From Byssochlamys sp. IMV 00236 (taxonomy: Eukaryota; Ascomycota; Eurotiomycetes; Eurotiales; Thermoascaceae): 64,000 nt of DNA. Positions 45,750-57,496 of the stretch are shown piece by piece; within the stretch, counting starts at the first letter, position 1, and each line of letters begins with the position of its first letter. The notes beneath the pieces are model-generated. The model was given only the letters and a program-made list of their open reading frames with translations, ran no database searches and was not told the origin of the DNA. The DNA is taken from positions 62,001 through 126,000 of the forward strand of contig MSJH02000623.1 in NCBI GenBank assembly GCA_001931875.2. Direction: 5' to 3'. The translations under genes were made by a program, and so were the position numbers.

Positions 45750-46219
45750 TTTAGCGTTTTCTTTGTGAATTCTTAGAGGACCCCTCGTTGAATGATCATG
45801 GAGGCGGTGCGGACTAGCTATTCAGATGGAAGAGATCGTTTCAATTCAAGGTTGCCCAGCTTTGGTGGTGTTCCTATTGTACAGTACTGACAAACCATCC
45901 GTTCAAGTTAATATTTGCCCCCAGAAAGCTTTCTACAGAAGACCAACCCTTCTCTCAATGAAACAGGACGCCCAACAATGGGAAGGAGGAAATTCCAGTA
46001 CAGACATGGTGAAAGAACAACACCGCTCTCTGTCCGTAAAGTTACAATTTAGGAAGAACAGGATGAAGCAGGGGTATGGCAAAGAGGCGGCACATGACTC
46101 CAAACGCCCAGGTCAGATGGTAAAAGAAGACCATTCAAGACAAACATACAAATGTTCCCAGATTCATTTTCGAGAACGCCATACATGTTGAGGAAGGGTG
46201 GTGATTGAGAGATCTTGTA
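45750..46219. other. Convergent intergenic region
   Basis: About 470 bp between the rtp1 and dbr1 stop codons; nothing else seen. Confidence 0.6.
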
Positions 46220-48424
46220 TCACCACTGGCCGGCATAGTGCTGTGGATTACCGTAGCCTTGGCCGCCACGACCTCTTCGGCCGCGACCACCGCGACCACC
46301 ACGACCACCGCGACCGCCACCTCTACCTCCCCGTCTACCGAAGGAGTTGTCACGGCCGTGGCCACGGTTGTTGTGGTGGCGGTTCGAGGTATCTGGGGCA
46401 GGACCGGCTGCCATACGGGCGTCCCGTTCCTCCTCCGTCAGATAGAACTTGTTCTCGATACCAAGCATCTCGCAGAACTCGGCTGTCTGTGGATTGTTGT
46501 ACTCATGAGGCTGTTCAGAAGTGACCACTGGGATAGCCGGATCATAGAAGGGGGCGGTGGGGACAAAGTTCTCTGGTATGACAAGCTTTCCCTTCTGAAC
46601 AATGTTTTCTTCCACCCACTTTTCTGCCTCGATAATCTGATCTTTATAGAAGAGATCGCCCTTGTTCGGAGGGATCCCAGCGTAACGATCACCCACGCGT
46701 AGATCGTCTGCGAAGACGCGGGTGATTGCGAGCCACTCCTTGTCGTAGTGCAGGCGGAAGGGGCGCTCCTCCTGAACACCATCCTGGTCCGAAACTGGGT
46801 AGAACTCCGTAAGCTGCAGGAACTCCTGGTTTGGCTCACACTTTCCAAGGGCCAAGAAACGCGTCTCCTTGTTTGTGATGGCCTCTGGGAAAGGTCCATT
46901 CAGTGGAGGCTGAGGCTGCTGAGGACGAGCGAAGCTGGCGGGGAGCTGACGGCGAAGGTCTTCAGAAACCTCATCAACTCCATCAACTTGTTGGATCTGG
47001 CCTTGTCCAGGAGCTTGAACATCAAGGGGAGGTCCACTGTTTTCGGGAGTACCAAGGTCATCGGACATTTTGACATCTTTCTTTTCTTCAGCTTCTGCCG
47101 AGCCAGGCTTTCCTGCATCGGAAAGATCGTCAAGATCAAGATCGATCTCATCAGAGTTCTTGACAGTGGAGGCTTCAGCTACAGTGTTTTCATCCTTGTT
47201 GGCACTTTCATCATTTTCATAGCCTGTCTTCTCGATCCCAAGTATCTTCCTGTCGCCGGATTCTTCGTCAGGGTTAACTTTACGCCAGGTCTGCTGATAG
47301 TTCACCTCTGTGGAGTGAAGAGGAACACCAGCATCTCGCTCTGTGCGTTGACGCTCAATGAAGTGAGCGTTTGCTTCAGCGTCAGTCTTGGCAGCGACAG
47401 CGTGGAAGTTGTTCCAAGCAGAGAGCTGTGCTTTCTCAGCGTGCGGTTTGCCAATGTCTCTGACTGGTTCAGCAGCATGCGCAGGGCGTTCGATACTAGC
47501 TGCATGCTGAAGAGCTGCCTGAGCATTCTTAGCATCGGCAGTAGTATAGCCAGGAGCTATATCATCATGCTGGACAAGTGCTGCAAACTTGACGTGCAAA
47601 TGCGCTGAGAACCAATACGCTGGACGTAGACGTTCGAGAACTTCCTTGGCAGCATCGCTGCCGAGTTTCCCGCTGATAGAGTCCTCACGGAGAAATGGCT
47701 TTCTGCGGAAGAGCGCTTGATGATCCCCTGAATATTCGACTCTCTTTGGCCAATCGTGGGAGAGCCCCAAGTCGACTTGAGAGCGGATTTGGAGAAGCTT
47801 CCGCACGTCCAGTTCTCTAACATGGTACGCGGAATGGACCTCCGAGTCATTGTAAGGCAGGCGCTCGAAATGAGGTTTCCGGTAATCGTAACCCTTGAAG
47901 ATTCCAGATATGCCTGCGATACGTAACGGTCCACAGCGAAGCACATTGGCCGCACCCAGATAATAGATGTTGGGCGCAACCCACCCACCGTGGTAGAGTT
48001 CGAACTGATGGTTGTACGCTTCGTGGTTCCCACCGACATAGATAGTTAGATATGGAGCAGTACGTTTTCCACTGTAATACTCGTGAAAATCACCAATCTG
48101 CCTGTATTTTTTGGGAACAGACATTCCATTCATATCATAGGAATTGCGAACGGCCTGAAGGGATATCAGGCTTTTGTCGCCAGGACGAAATATTTAGAAT
48201 GACTTACTTGGAAATCACCGCCGATAATGACCAAATCGACACCATCCCAGCCCTTGAGCTTGGCAGCTTCCTGGACTGAGGCATAGATGTCATGAAGTTT
48301 TCCATGTCCCTATGTATTATATCAGGTCAGTCGAGACTCAACCAAAACACTGGAGACGGAGACAACTTACGCAACCTTCAAGAGCCACACGCAAGCCAGG
48401 GCGTGATGCGTTCACAGGTTCCAT
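46220..48424 (-). CDS. dbr1: RNA lariat debranching enzyme Dbr1
   Basis: Three exons: 48424-48371, 48309-48208, 48154-46220; 696 aa. Introns of 61 and 53 nt both start GTAAGT. The metallophosphoesterase core is complete: LRVALEGCGHGKLHDIY (Cys18, His20), VIIGGDFQAVRN (Asp50), GGNHEAYN (Asn95, His96) and SAHLHVKF further on. The lariat-recognition region follows. Dbr1 hydrolyses the 2'-5' bond of excised intron lariats in the nucleus, allowing their turnover and snoRNA release. The middle is acidic and variable. The C-terminus is a dense Arg-Gly tail (FGRRGGRGGGRGGRGGRG) before a final QGYGNPQHYAGQW, which may bind RNA or be methylated. It faces rpr2 head to head, 429 bp apart, another RNA-processing gene, although co-regulation is only a guess. 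Confidence 0.93.
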
Positions 48425-48853
48425 GATCGGAAGTACTGTTTCCCCGAACTGCACGGAGCTGATTGCCAGGAAGGGGGAAGATGGGACGGAAGATAGGACG
48501 GAAGATGGGACAAAGTGTGAGAGTAGATGGACAAAATGACCGTTGATGATTTTGAAAGGACACTAGATGGTCCAGAATACAGTGAACTGCTTCACTCTGA
48601 AGAACCAAGGCACTCTGTACTCTCCTAAATAGAGAATCTATTTGGTGCTGCGGGTAGCAGCAGGAGTTGGTGTTGTTGTTGAAATCAAACAGGAGCTTAC
48701 TGCGTGGTGAGGTTAGTATTTCTTTCAGCGGGAACACAGAGAAAAGCTCCTCCGCAGAGGGCGAAGGCCGCCGGACGAACTTGCAACCCTCGCTTTTCTC
48801 CATCTTCCATCGACTTTACACGACATACAGGCGGAGACTCTACATTACTCGCC
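48425..48853. promoter_or_regulatory. Divergent promoter of dbr1 and rpr2
   Basis: 429 bp between two start codons. A GATGGGACGGAAGATAGGAC-type imperfect tandem lies near 48479-48511. No known element is certain. Confidence 0.45.
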
Positions 48854-49480
48854 ATGGCATTAGCAGAATCAGCTCCGCAACTGAATTTCCTGCGGGATTC
48901 AGCGCAGTTTTTAAGCTCCCAAAGTCCATCCACGTCTGCACATCTCTTGGCGGTGCACAACCGGATTCTTCACGACCAGTTCAGACCATTAAATTTCCGC
49001 CAACATGAAACATTCTGCGGTGCCTGCGGCAGTCTCAGGACACCACATATCACCAAGAAGGTTGAGATCAAAGAGAAGAGCGCAAAATCCAAGGCCCAAA
49101 AGTCCAAGGTTACCAAACCAGCCGGTTCTCAAGATGCTCCTCCAGGGGCCGTCGTCTACAAGTGCTTGCGATGCTACAAACGGGCGGTACAACCAATCCG
49201 CAAACCAGCATCACGAAAGAATATCCAGTCAGTTCCTATAGCTGCTACTGAGCCTGTGGTTTCTTCTACAGCTGCCTCTACAATCAAGGCTTCACCCCAG
49301 GAGGCTGCAGACGCGGCGACACCCAGTGTTTCCACCAAGACCACGTCTGAAAATGCCAGCAGCAAGAAGAGGGCTAAAGCGAGGAAGCAAGGCGGACTAC
49401 AAGCTCTCTTGGCCTCCAAACAGCGCTCACAGACTCAGACGTCCTCGTCCCTCGATCTCTTCGACTTTCTGCAGCAGTAA
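48854..49480 (+). CDS. rpr2: RNase P/MRP protein subunit, Rpr2/Snm1/Rpp21 family
   Basis: Single exon, 208 aa from ATG 48854 (context GCCATGG); the open frame extends upstream but only from a GTG. The N-terminal helices (LNFLRDSAQFL..) are followed by two zinc-ribbon knuckles, CGAC at residues 55-58 and CLRC at 104-107, separated by a Lys-rich linker. This is the Rpr2/Rpp21/Snm1 domain. The remainder is disordered and basic (SSKKRAKARKQGGLQALLAS), ending in LDLFDFLQQ. Rpr2 belongs to RNase P (tRNA 5' processing) and Snm1 to RNase MRP (rRNA processing); sequence alone does not tell which, so the symbol is provisional. Confidence 0.8.
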   Translation: MALAESAPQLNFLRDSAQFLSSQSPSTSAHLLAVHNRILHDQFRPLNFRQHETFCGACGSLRTPHITKKVEIKEKSAKSKAQKSKVTKPAGSQDAPPGAVVYKCLRCYKRAVQPIRKPASRKNIQSVPIAATEPVVSSTAASTIKASPQEAADAATPSVSTKTTSENASSKKRAKARKQGGLQALLASKQRSQTQTSSSLDLFDFLQQ

Positions 49481-49844
49481 CGACTTTCACGTGACTTACT
49501 CATTCGGAGTCCAGAACCCGTCCGTTTCCGGTTAGCGCGGGGGTTGCCCGGATGGACGACTGACTAAGTAACTGACCCCGCCACAGCGAAGAACCGCGAA
49601 AGTTCCCGTCGCTAGTAGATTATTTTTTTTCTAGAGTGACTCTGGGAAGAAGCTTGTGACTGCTCAACACGAGACAATCCTGCATCATAAGACCTCTAGA
49701 AGGGCTCTTTTCTGAGTGGTTAAAAGCATTGCGTTTGCACTTTACACCACTGATCAGAATACATCTATCTACACACCGAAGAGACACTGAAGGTCACTGC
49801 AACGACATACGCTAGATCTACCCCCCACTTTACAATTCGCAATC
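49481..49844. promoter_or_regulatory. zpr1 promoter
   Basis: 364 bp between rpr2 and zpr1. TCACGTGA lies at 49487-49494, directly after the rpr2 stop. A T tract follows at about 49622-49630. Confidence 0.5.
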
Positions 49845-51370
49845 ATGTCCGTTGAAGGAACGGAACAGCAGCAGAACAACGACCAGGCGCATGCTGCTGC
49901 GCAGATGGACAAGATGCTGGACGCCTCCATGGCCCAGAAGAATGACTCCCAGTTCCAAAAGCCCAGCGATCTCGTCGAGAGGGACGAAGATACCGGATTG
50001 GTGTCAGTCGAGAGTCTGTGCATGAACTGTGGTGAGAATGTAAGTCTAAGCCGAGCCCATCACACGAATGAACGAAGCCTAACAATATGCAGGGAACGAC
50101 TAGACTTTTGTTGATTCGAGTCCCTTTCTTCCGTGACATTATCCTAGAATCGTTCGAGTGCCCGCACTGCTTCTTCAAAGACAACTCGGTCAAGTCTGCC
50201 GGGCAGATCCAGCCACAGGGAACGAAGTACACACTAGATGTCGAGGACGAAGCGGACATGCAGCGACAAGTCATCAGGAGTGACACTTCCATCTTCAAGC
50301 TCGAGACCCTTGGAGTCGAGATGCCCAAGGGAGAGAGCCAGATGACGAATGTGGAGGGCGTTTTGCGGAGAATCTATGACTCCCTGTCCCAGGAGCAGCC
50401 ATTGCGGAAGGTCCAGGCACCCGAACTCTATACTGCTCTGGAGCCTATCATTGAAAAAATCGGCAAGATGCTTGAGGGCCAGTCTTTCCCGTTCACGATC
50501 TCTCTGGATGATCCCACTGGGAACTCATGGATCGCTCCTAATCCTAATGACAAGGGCCACAAGTACAGGCGCAGGGACTACCCTCGTACCCATGAACAGA
50601 ACGAGGAACTCGGTATCGCCGCTGATCCCGAAGCTCAGAAGCTTGAGGGTGTCGTGCTCAAGGAAGCAGCCGGAGACCCTGAGGATCTGGATATCACCGA
50701 TGGAAAGGTGTACACACTCCCGGCTGAGTGCCCAGGCTGTACTAAGCAATGTGTCGTCAACATGCAGAAAGTCAGCATCCCTCATTTCAAGGACGTCATC
50801 ATTTGGAGTACGGTCTGCGACCACTGTGGCTACCGCACCAATGAAGTTAAGACCGGCGGCGAGGTCCCTGACAAGGGCAGGCGCATCACTCTCAAGGTGG
50901 AGAATGAGGTGGATCTGTCGCGTGATATTCTCAAGTCCGATACCTGTGCTCTGAAGAGCGAGGACTTGGACCTGGAGGTTCAGCCAGGTACTCTGGGTGG
51001 TCGTTTCACAACCATCGAAGGTCTCCTCACTGAAGTGCGGGATCAATTGCACGGACAGATCTTTGACCTTGGCACTGGTGGTGGAGACAGCATGGCTAGC
51101 AGCGATAAGGAAACCTGGGAACGCTTTTTCAACAAGCTCGACAGCGCTATCAAGGGGCAGATGAAGTTCACCATCATCCTGGAAGATCCGCTGGCCAACA
51201 GCTACGTCCAAGACCTGTGCTCGCCTGCTCCTGACCCACAGCTCACGGTCGAGGATTACACCCGTACCGATGAAGAGGAGGAAGAGCTAGGCCTGAAGGA
51301 CATGAAGGTTGAAGGTTACGAGCAGGATGCCGAGCAGAACGAGGATACCAAGCACGAGGAGACCAAGTAA
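49845..51370 (+). CDS. zpr1: ZPR1 zinc-finger protein
   Basis: Two exons: 49845-50039 and 50093-51370 (intron 53 nt); 490 aa. The intron splits the first C4 finger, whose Cys are at residues 59/62 and 88/91 (CMNC..CPHC). A second C4 finger begins CPGC and closes with CDHC, followed by GYRTNEVKTGGEVPDKGRRI, the classic duplicated ZPR1 module (finger plus double-stranded beta helix, twice). ZPR1 binds eEF1A and in yeast acts as its folding chaperone; it shuttles between cytoplasm and nucleolus. The last about 40 residues are acidic. Length and order match the family. Confidence 0.95.
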
Positions 51371-53071
51371 GAGTTGTGAACTGAATGCTGTCGACTCTGC
51401 ACCTTATTTCTCCTTCTCGTTTTATGATGTTTATGATTTCTTTTTTTTTTTTTGACGACAATTGTCATTCCAATCGGATGTGAATCATTCCTTCGCTGTT
51501 GCATGCATAACGGTGTCTTGTCATGCTTGTGCTGGCTTTCGGGTTCTTGTGTCCCTTTATATCCCGCATTTATGGTTGGATGATATTGTTTATAGCATGT
51601 TAATAAGTGGGTGATGTTACATAAGAAAAGGCTGGGGGAGTTTGTTGAGATCGTCCGGTTAATTTCCAGAATCAGCGGGGTTACTATGGAATGAAAAGTA
51701 CATGTTACCATCTTGGGAATGGATCACTTCCTTCTCGTTCAAAGTATCATTGCAGCATATCAATCATAGGTATTTGTAGTATGCTAGCCAGATCTCCGAG
51801 CAGGACGTGCTGTCTGATGTCTCACACGCAGAAGACATCAGGATTCTCAACGATCACGTTCTTCCGGTCCTGGTAGGCGACAGTAGTCTCAGGGTTTTAT
51901 CTGAGAATCTTATTAATCACTGTCATCATTTCGATTGAAGGTGGCCTTTTTCTGTGGTTGCATACACAGTGCCTTGTCAGCCTACCGATACTGGGCTAAC
52001 TAAATAGAATTCCATATAGGGAAACATCCAGCAGATCGTCTTCTGGAAGAGCCAACTAGGCCACACCCTAAATGATCTTGCGCAGAATGAAATCGAGGCA
52101 CTGCAGGTTCCTGCAGCTGCTCGTTGTTAGTCGATACTCGCCCTCTTGGCCAGCAAACTAGAAATGCAAAGATGAGACTTGTGGGTCTCTGACGGACGGC
52201 TATGGTACATCCTGTATACCCTCATGGAGAAGCTTCCTGGGAACACTATTAGTAGTTTTACGGGGTTTGCCTCCCAAGAAGCGATAGCTCCGGTTCCCTT
52301 TCAAAGATGCCTGGCTGCATGCTCAAAATCATTATTCCTGCCTCTTTACCTTCGAAGCTGACGCTGATAACCAAGGGAGGTCTTCTCAAACGGAATAAAA
52401 TGGGTGTCGTTATATTCAACGCAGAAAAAAAAAAAAAAAAANNNNNNNNNNNNNNNNNNNNNNNNNNNNNNNNNNNNNNNNNNNNNNNTGTTAAAATCTC
52501 CCATTTGACTATTGTAAAATCAGCCGGAGCAAGCGACTGCCTCTCATGCATAGTTATCTCCTGCTGATTGAATTGCCCCGTATTTAAATACACACAGCCC
52601 AGATAACCTCTACTGGGCCACCCGCATAAGAACGAAGACACAATGCAGGTACAACACCTACAAGTGACCCTACCTGTAGATGTGTGGTTAGTTGCCTCGG
52701 TTTAGGCTGGTTTCGTTTCATAAGTTAGGGGAATGTTTCGATATGGGCCGTATGCCAACGTGCTGAAACCAACCATGCAGCTTGGGCCTTAACATCACTC
52801 ATTGGGTATACTAGGACACACAAGTCACTAAGAAAAGCCACGCTTGGTGCTCGATTGAGATCTATGACAATGGATCGAGAATCGTTATCACTATTTAGTC
52901 CCGCAACGTTGCGACCGTTCTGTCGTATGCGGAAACCTTTTTGAGATCTTCATTTGGAGATATCAATTCTATTTTCTGATTCGACAGCTCCCAGGAAAAG
53001 CTCGAGGATCGTTTTCGTTAATCTAAGCTCTATTTTACCCGGGTTTCTGGGTAGTCGCAGGCGGCATACAA
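51371..53071. other. Intergenic region containing an assembly gap
   Basis: 1.7 kb with no supported gene: zpr1 3' sequence, then non-coding DNA, then the 47-base N run, then the promoter of the CorA-like gene. Confidence 0.6.
52442..52488. other. Assembly gap (47 N)
   Basis: 47 consecutive N directly after a run of about 16 A (52426-52441). A homopolymer stall is the likely cause; true length is unknown. A frame read through it is meaningless. Confidence 0.97.
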
Positions 53072-55509
53072 ATGTCAACTTCGGCACTTCCTACTACACA
53101 TCTGTCTCGCAATGATTCTACGCTTTATGAAGATGTCGAATACTCGAATTCTGATTTGACGATCACCGAGACAACGACATGTCCGAATACTCCGAGCTTT
53201 CTCTTGCGGACCTCTTCAACATTCGGTGTGGTAGATGGTAGCGCCCAGAGTTCTCAAGCTACATTGAGTTCTACAGATGCTCTGACGCAGGAACCGGCAT
53301 GTCAGAGAGAATCTATGAGTTCCAATCAACGCTCTACCTATCCAGGAGAGACAACTTCCTCGGGTTTCCTTTCTCCAGTTCCAAGTTTAGAAGATATCGA
53401 GAAGTGCTGCACCAGGTCCATGACTTCCGTAGCCTCTGATTCTGATACTGAAATGGGATTTACGGACAACGATGAACCAAGACCCGATAGAACATTCGGG
53501 TCACCTCCTTTCTTGATGGAGCCGCATTATTTGAATTATATTCGACTTCTATCGTTGGATCTGCCTCACTTGGCATATAGCCCTATTCGCCCACAGCACG
53601 ATATTATGTCCCTTACTGTATTGGACTTTCCGACTCGTTCGTCTTGTTGTCGGACTAGGTTCTTCAGTCATGGCTCAGCTTCTGCACTCTCTGAGACCGA
53701 GATATCGAATATTACCCAAGTTCTTCAAGATTCTGCGCGACCGACAGGGAGCAATATCATGACGTCTGTCATTATCGCCGAAGACCTGTCTTGCGAGGTA
53801 ATTGAACTGCTTGGTTCTACTTTTGAGCTTCATCCGGAGTTCTTCGAGACACACTTGATAAATTCAAGGTATGCGCGTCCAAGTCCGAAGCAGATACCAG
53901 TTCCCCAGCCTATCTGGCCAACAGCGTCATTACCAAAGGATTTCCAGTCCGTCAAATGGTTCAGGCCAGTCTGGAGAAGTCCAGGTGCTGGGTCCCAGAG
54001 ACTTTGGGATAGCTATCACCGGCAGCCCTTTCATGGACTTATTGCCAGTTCTCCTAGGAGAAATAAAACTAGTCGTGGGTTAGTTTATTTTGCGAACAAC
54101 ATTATCCGATTCGGATGGAACCTTGCAGCAGAACCACAAGAGTTTTCTCAAGAGAATGCAGAAGACTCTTCCATAGATACCACAGCGATACCTGTGGCCT
54201 GGGAAGAAAGGGCGACCTTCTGTATAAAGACTATCGGGAATAGACGATGCAGTAAGTTTGGTGCTTAGAACGAATCGATGATTCTGCTGATTGAAGTTTT
54301 AGTTATCCTTCTTCTTGATCCATTGCCGATGGTGAAGGAAAAGCTGACCAGGAACGAGTCTGATCCTGCTGCCGAGCCTCACGGAGATATTGACAGCGAG
54401 CAAAGTAACCAAGGGAACCACAACTACGCCGCTTTCCGTGACATGTACCTTAGAGGGCTCATTGAGACTCCTCTGCAGCAGGTTGACATTAGCAACTGCT
54501 CTAAGGTCCGCCAACAGTTGAGAGAATCCGTATCATCATCTTCTTACCTACGGCAATGGTGCGGAACGAGGCATAGACATTCGTCAAATTCTACTCCCAA
54601 TGATCCTTTGGAAATCCTCAATGAGCTTATCTGTCACGATTCCTTGAACCTCCTCCGAGTCATCAACGGGACACTGGATCGTATCCAGTCTAGTCTTTCA
54701 GACAGCCATCTCACGGAGACGCAACTATGCCACTGGCATGAATTTATTAAAAGATGTGAAGCGAATATTCCAACGCTGCGGACCACTCTTTCTTCCCTGT
54801 CTAGAGAATATCAGGACACTACGGTCGAGCCACCGCTCCGAAGCACGGTCCGGCTTTCCCAAGAGGCTCTCGAAGTCACGGCTGCAACTTCAGCCCGGTT
54901 ACAAGAAGTATCTGCGTCTTTGGTGTCGAATATCAGTCTCCTAGGAACGAGACAGGATATCACTAAGAAGAAGAGCATTTCCAGGCTCTCAGAATTAGCA
55001 TTCTTCTTCTTACCTATCATTGTCTCAGCGAGCATATTTGGCATGAGAGTCCGCGAACTCAACCACCCTCCAATCTGGGCCTTTTTTACTCTGTCTATCA
55101 TTCTCATGCTACTTTCATACGGACTACGCTGGATGATGGCAATTGACATCTGGAAGAGATGTAAGGGATTATATCCAACGCAGTCTCAGCACGAAATATG
55201 TCGGTACCGGGATGATGTCCTGAACGAAAGCACCGCACGGCGAAGCGTGATGCGATGGACGATGAAGCGACGTAGATTACCTTCTTTCACTATGTCTGGT
55301 ATGTCTTTCCCAGAAATAAAGCTACGAGTAGCATCTGGACGTCCGATAAGCATGAATGTTGCGGATTATGAGATCAGTAACTCCGCCCACCGCTGATAAT
55401 TTATATTTAAACAGGTCCAAAGCTGCGAATAACTCTATCCAGACTTAGAGAAATGTTTAGGAGAGGACCACAGATAGCCCAGGAGAGTAGACAGGCAGTG
55501 TCTGGCTAG
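53072..55509 (+). CDS. CorA-like membrane protein of filamentous fungi
   Basis: Three exons proposed: 53072-54251, 54303-55376, 55415-55509; 782 aa. Without the last, 38-nt intron the frame would stop at 55396 (TGA). The N-terminal 130 residues are Ser/Thr-rich. The soluble domain has VIIAEDLSCEVIELLGSTFE and the helical coiled region typical of fungal CorA-like proteins. Two C-terminal transmembrane helices follow: LSELAFFFLPIIVSASIFGM and a segment WAFFTLSIILMLLSYGLRW. True CorA channels end helix 1 with GMN; here it is GMR (near residue 640), so Mg2+ selectivity is doubtful. Role unknown: transport, or a signalling scaffold. The neighbour upstream is the gap; orc6 follows 287 bp downstream. 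Confidence 0.75.
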
Positions 55510-55796
55510 GTAATTATTGATATCCTTCGAGCGTAACTATATATGATTCATGTCGTAGAAGCATGTGAATGAAATCAAATGCATAGCCAAGGAAAACAAT
55601 GGAGTTGTAGATGCCAAACTCACAGAAGATAAGTATGCTTAGCGTCCGGCCGATCTTTTTTAAGGTTGCAGGCGTACCTTGCGACACCCCACAGCTCCGA
55701 GCTTAACGCCGGACTGTCAACCTGCGTATATATTTCTGCTTGACAACTCGAACCACGATATACTGTCTCTGTTAAGGGTCGACACACCTTAAAGCC

Positions 55797-57221
55797 ATGA
55801 ACAATAGACCTGTTGAACAGGCTCTTGCCACCCTTCTTCCAACGCATGCGGATGATCTGCCCCCCGAGCTGCTCAGCTTGGCCCTATCGCTTGTTGCGCA
55901 ATCGCGGAGCTACTCGACGAGTCTGAAGCCCGAGGAGGAAATCGCGCGGCCGTATGCGTGCGCTGAGATAGCTTGTAAGAGGTATGTATACGAAAAATTC
56001 ACCCATCTGACTGTTCTGGGGACTATTGCTGACCCTCAATTCTGAATTTCTAGACTAAGTCGGTCGCTCAAACTTCCGCCCTTATTGGGACATCCACCAT
56101 GCCCTCCACGCCTCTACAAGAAGCTGTACGCGTTCCTTGACCGGTCACTCGCGAGTAGCACCGTTTCTACGAAACGTACGGGATATGGTTCGGTAGCAGG
56201 GACCCCCACGCGACCTTCATCTGTCACAACGACACCGACGAAGAATGGAGGCACGGGATTGAGAACGGCCACGCGTCGGACACTGCAGGGCACACCCACC
56301 AAATCGACTCCTCTGAAGAGGAGCACGGGTGATCCGGCCACGCCTCCGTCAATATCGCGACAACAGCTTCCTGTGAGGAGGGCGGGAATCAATGGTTCTG
56401 CATCAACAATCATCGGCGACGCGCCCAAATGGGTGATGCCCGCCATTCGTACCGTGTGTAAGACGCTTTCCACACCAGCACCCAGGATGAGCACATGGTC
56501 ACGACCTCCAATCTCGAGAACGCTTCCGCCACATATATTCTCCGGAGTCTCGTCGATATTGCATTTCATCCCTTCTTCGGAGTCGGACAGCGGTGACCTA
56601 GACGAGGACTCACTGGAGTTTTTGGAACCGATTACCATGACACAGGACAAAGAAAAAGATGAAGATTATAAAGAGCTGGTCAGCGCTCTTATAGTAGCAG
56701 TTTACTTTCTCGTCCTTGCTAGACGGCGCAGTCCGGCCCCCGGAGAAGATTCTGGAGAAGGTAATGGCGAAGGCAGAAAGATGGACAAGAAAACCTTCTC
56801 GGAGATGCGCCAGACAGCGCTCACCAGCCTTGGACTTCCAAGTAATGAGAAACGACACCGTGAAGATGTTGACGCGTGGATTGCTCTCATTATGGAGCAA
56901 GGTTGGGCAAAGGGCAAGGAATGGTTCGAAAACGTCCCGCAAGCAGGCGCAGACTGGGACGAGGCCGCCCAGGATGATATGGGTCTAATGGACGATAACG
57001 AGGAAGGTCCTTCTGGCGCAATAGGTACCAAGAGACGCAAGAAGGATCATCTCCTAGACGAAGCTTCCACAAGGGGCGGACTTCTTCCGGGTCTCGGTAC
57101 TATGATGCAGGCTCGTATAGACTGGCTCAGCGAGGAGCGACAGGAGGATTACCTGGAGTGGAAGAAGGATATATTGAAGCGCGTTGAAAAGCTGGAGAGG
57201 ACCAGCAAGGCCGTCGCTTGA
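55797..57221 (+). CDS. orc6: Origin recognition complex subunit 6
   Basis: Two exons: 55797-55981 and 56054-57221 (intron 72 nt); 450 aa. The N-terminal helical (TFIIB-like) region reads VEQALATLLPTHADDLPPEL and continues after the join as RLSRSLKLPPLLG..RLYKKLYAFLD, the Orc6 fold. A Thr/Pro-rich basic linker with several TP and SP sites (GTPTRPSSVTTTPTK) looks like a CDK target region. The C-terminal part is helical with DAWIALIMEQGWAKGKEWFENV. Orc6 helps ORC load Mcm2-7 at replication origins in the nucleus. It is convergent with the queuosine-salvage gene. Confidence 0.85.
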
Positions 57222-57496
57222 TATGCATGCCCAGGAAAATTTCACTTGTATATGATACCCAGGATAAAGAGTCGTGATAATGTGCATTGAGCAGTAATGA
57301 CTGGATTTGTCTATTTCTATCTATCGAAGTTGCGTATTATTATATAATAGTCCTATAGATCAGCAACGACCGGCGAACAGATCTCTCATAATCCTTCCAA
57401 ATCACAAACCACAGGTCCCCTCATCTGTCTTAGCTAAAACCGCCAAACATGAATTTCTATACGAACGAAGATCAGATCGAAAGACTGGGGATAATC

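Noticed and set aside
46748..47608. 286-residue plus-strand ORF inside dbr1
   Set aside because: Antisense shadow of the acidic middle of dbr1, with no recognisable domain.
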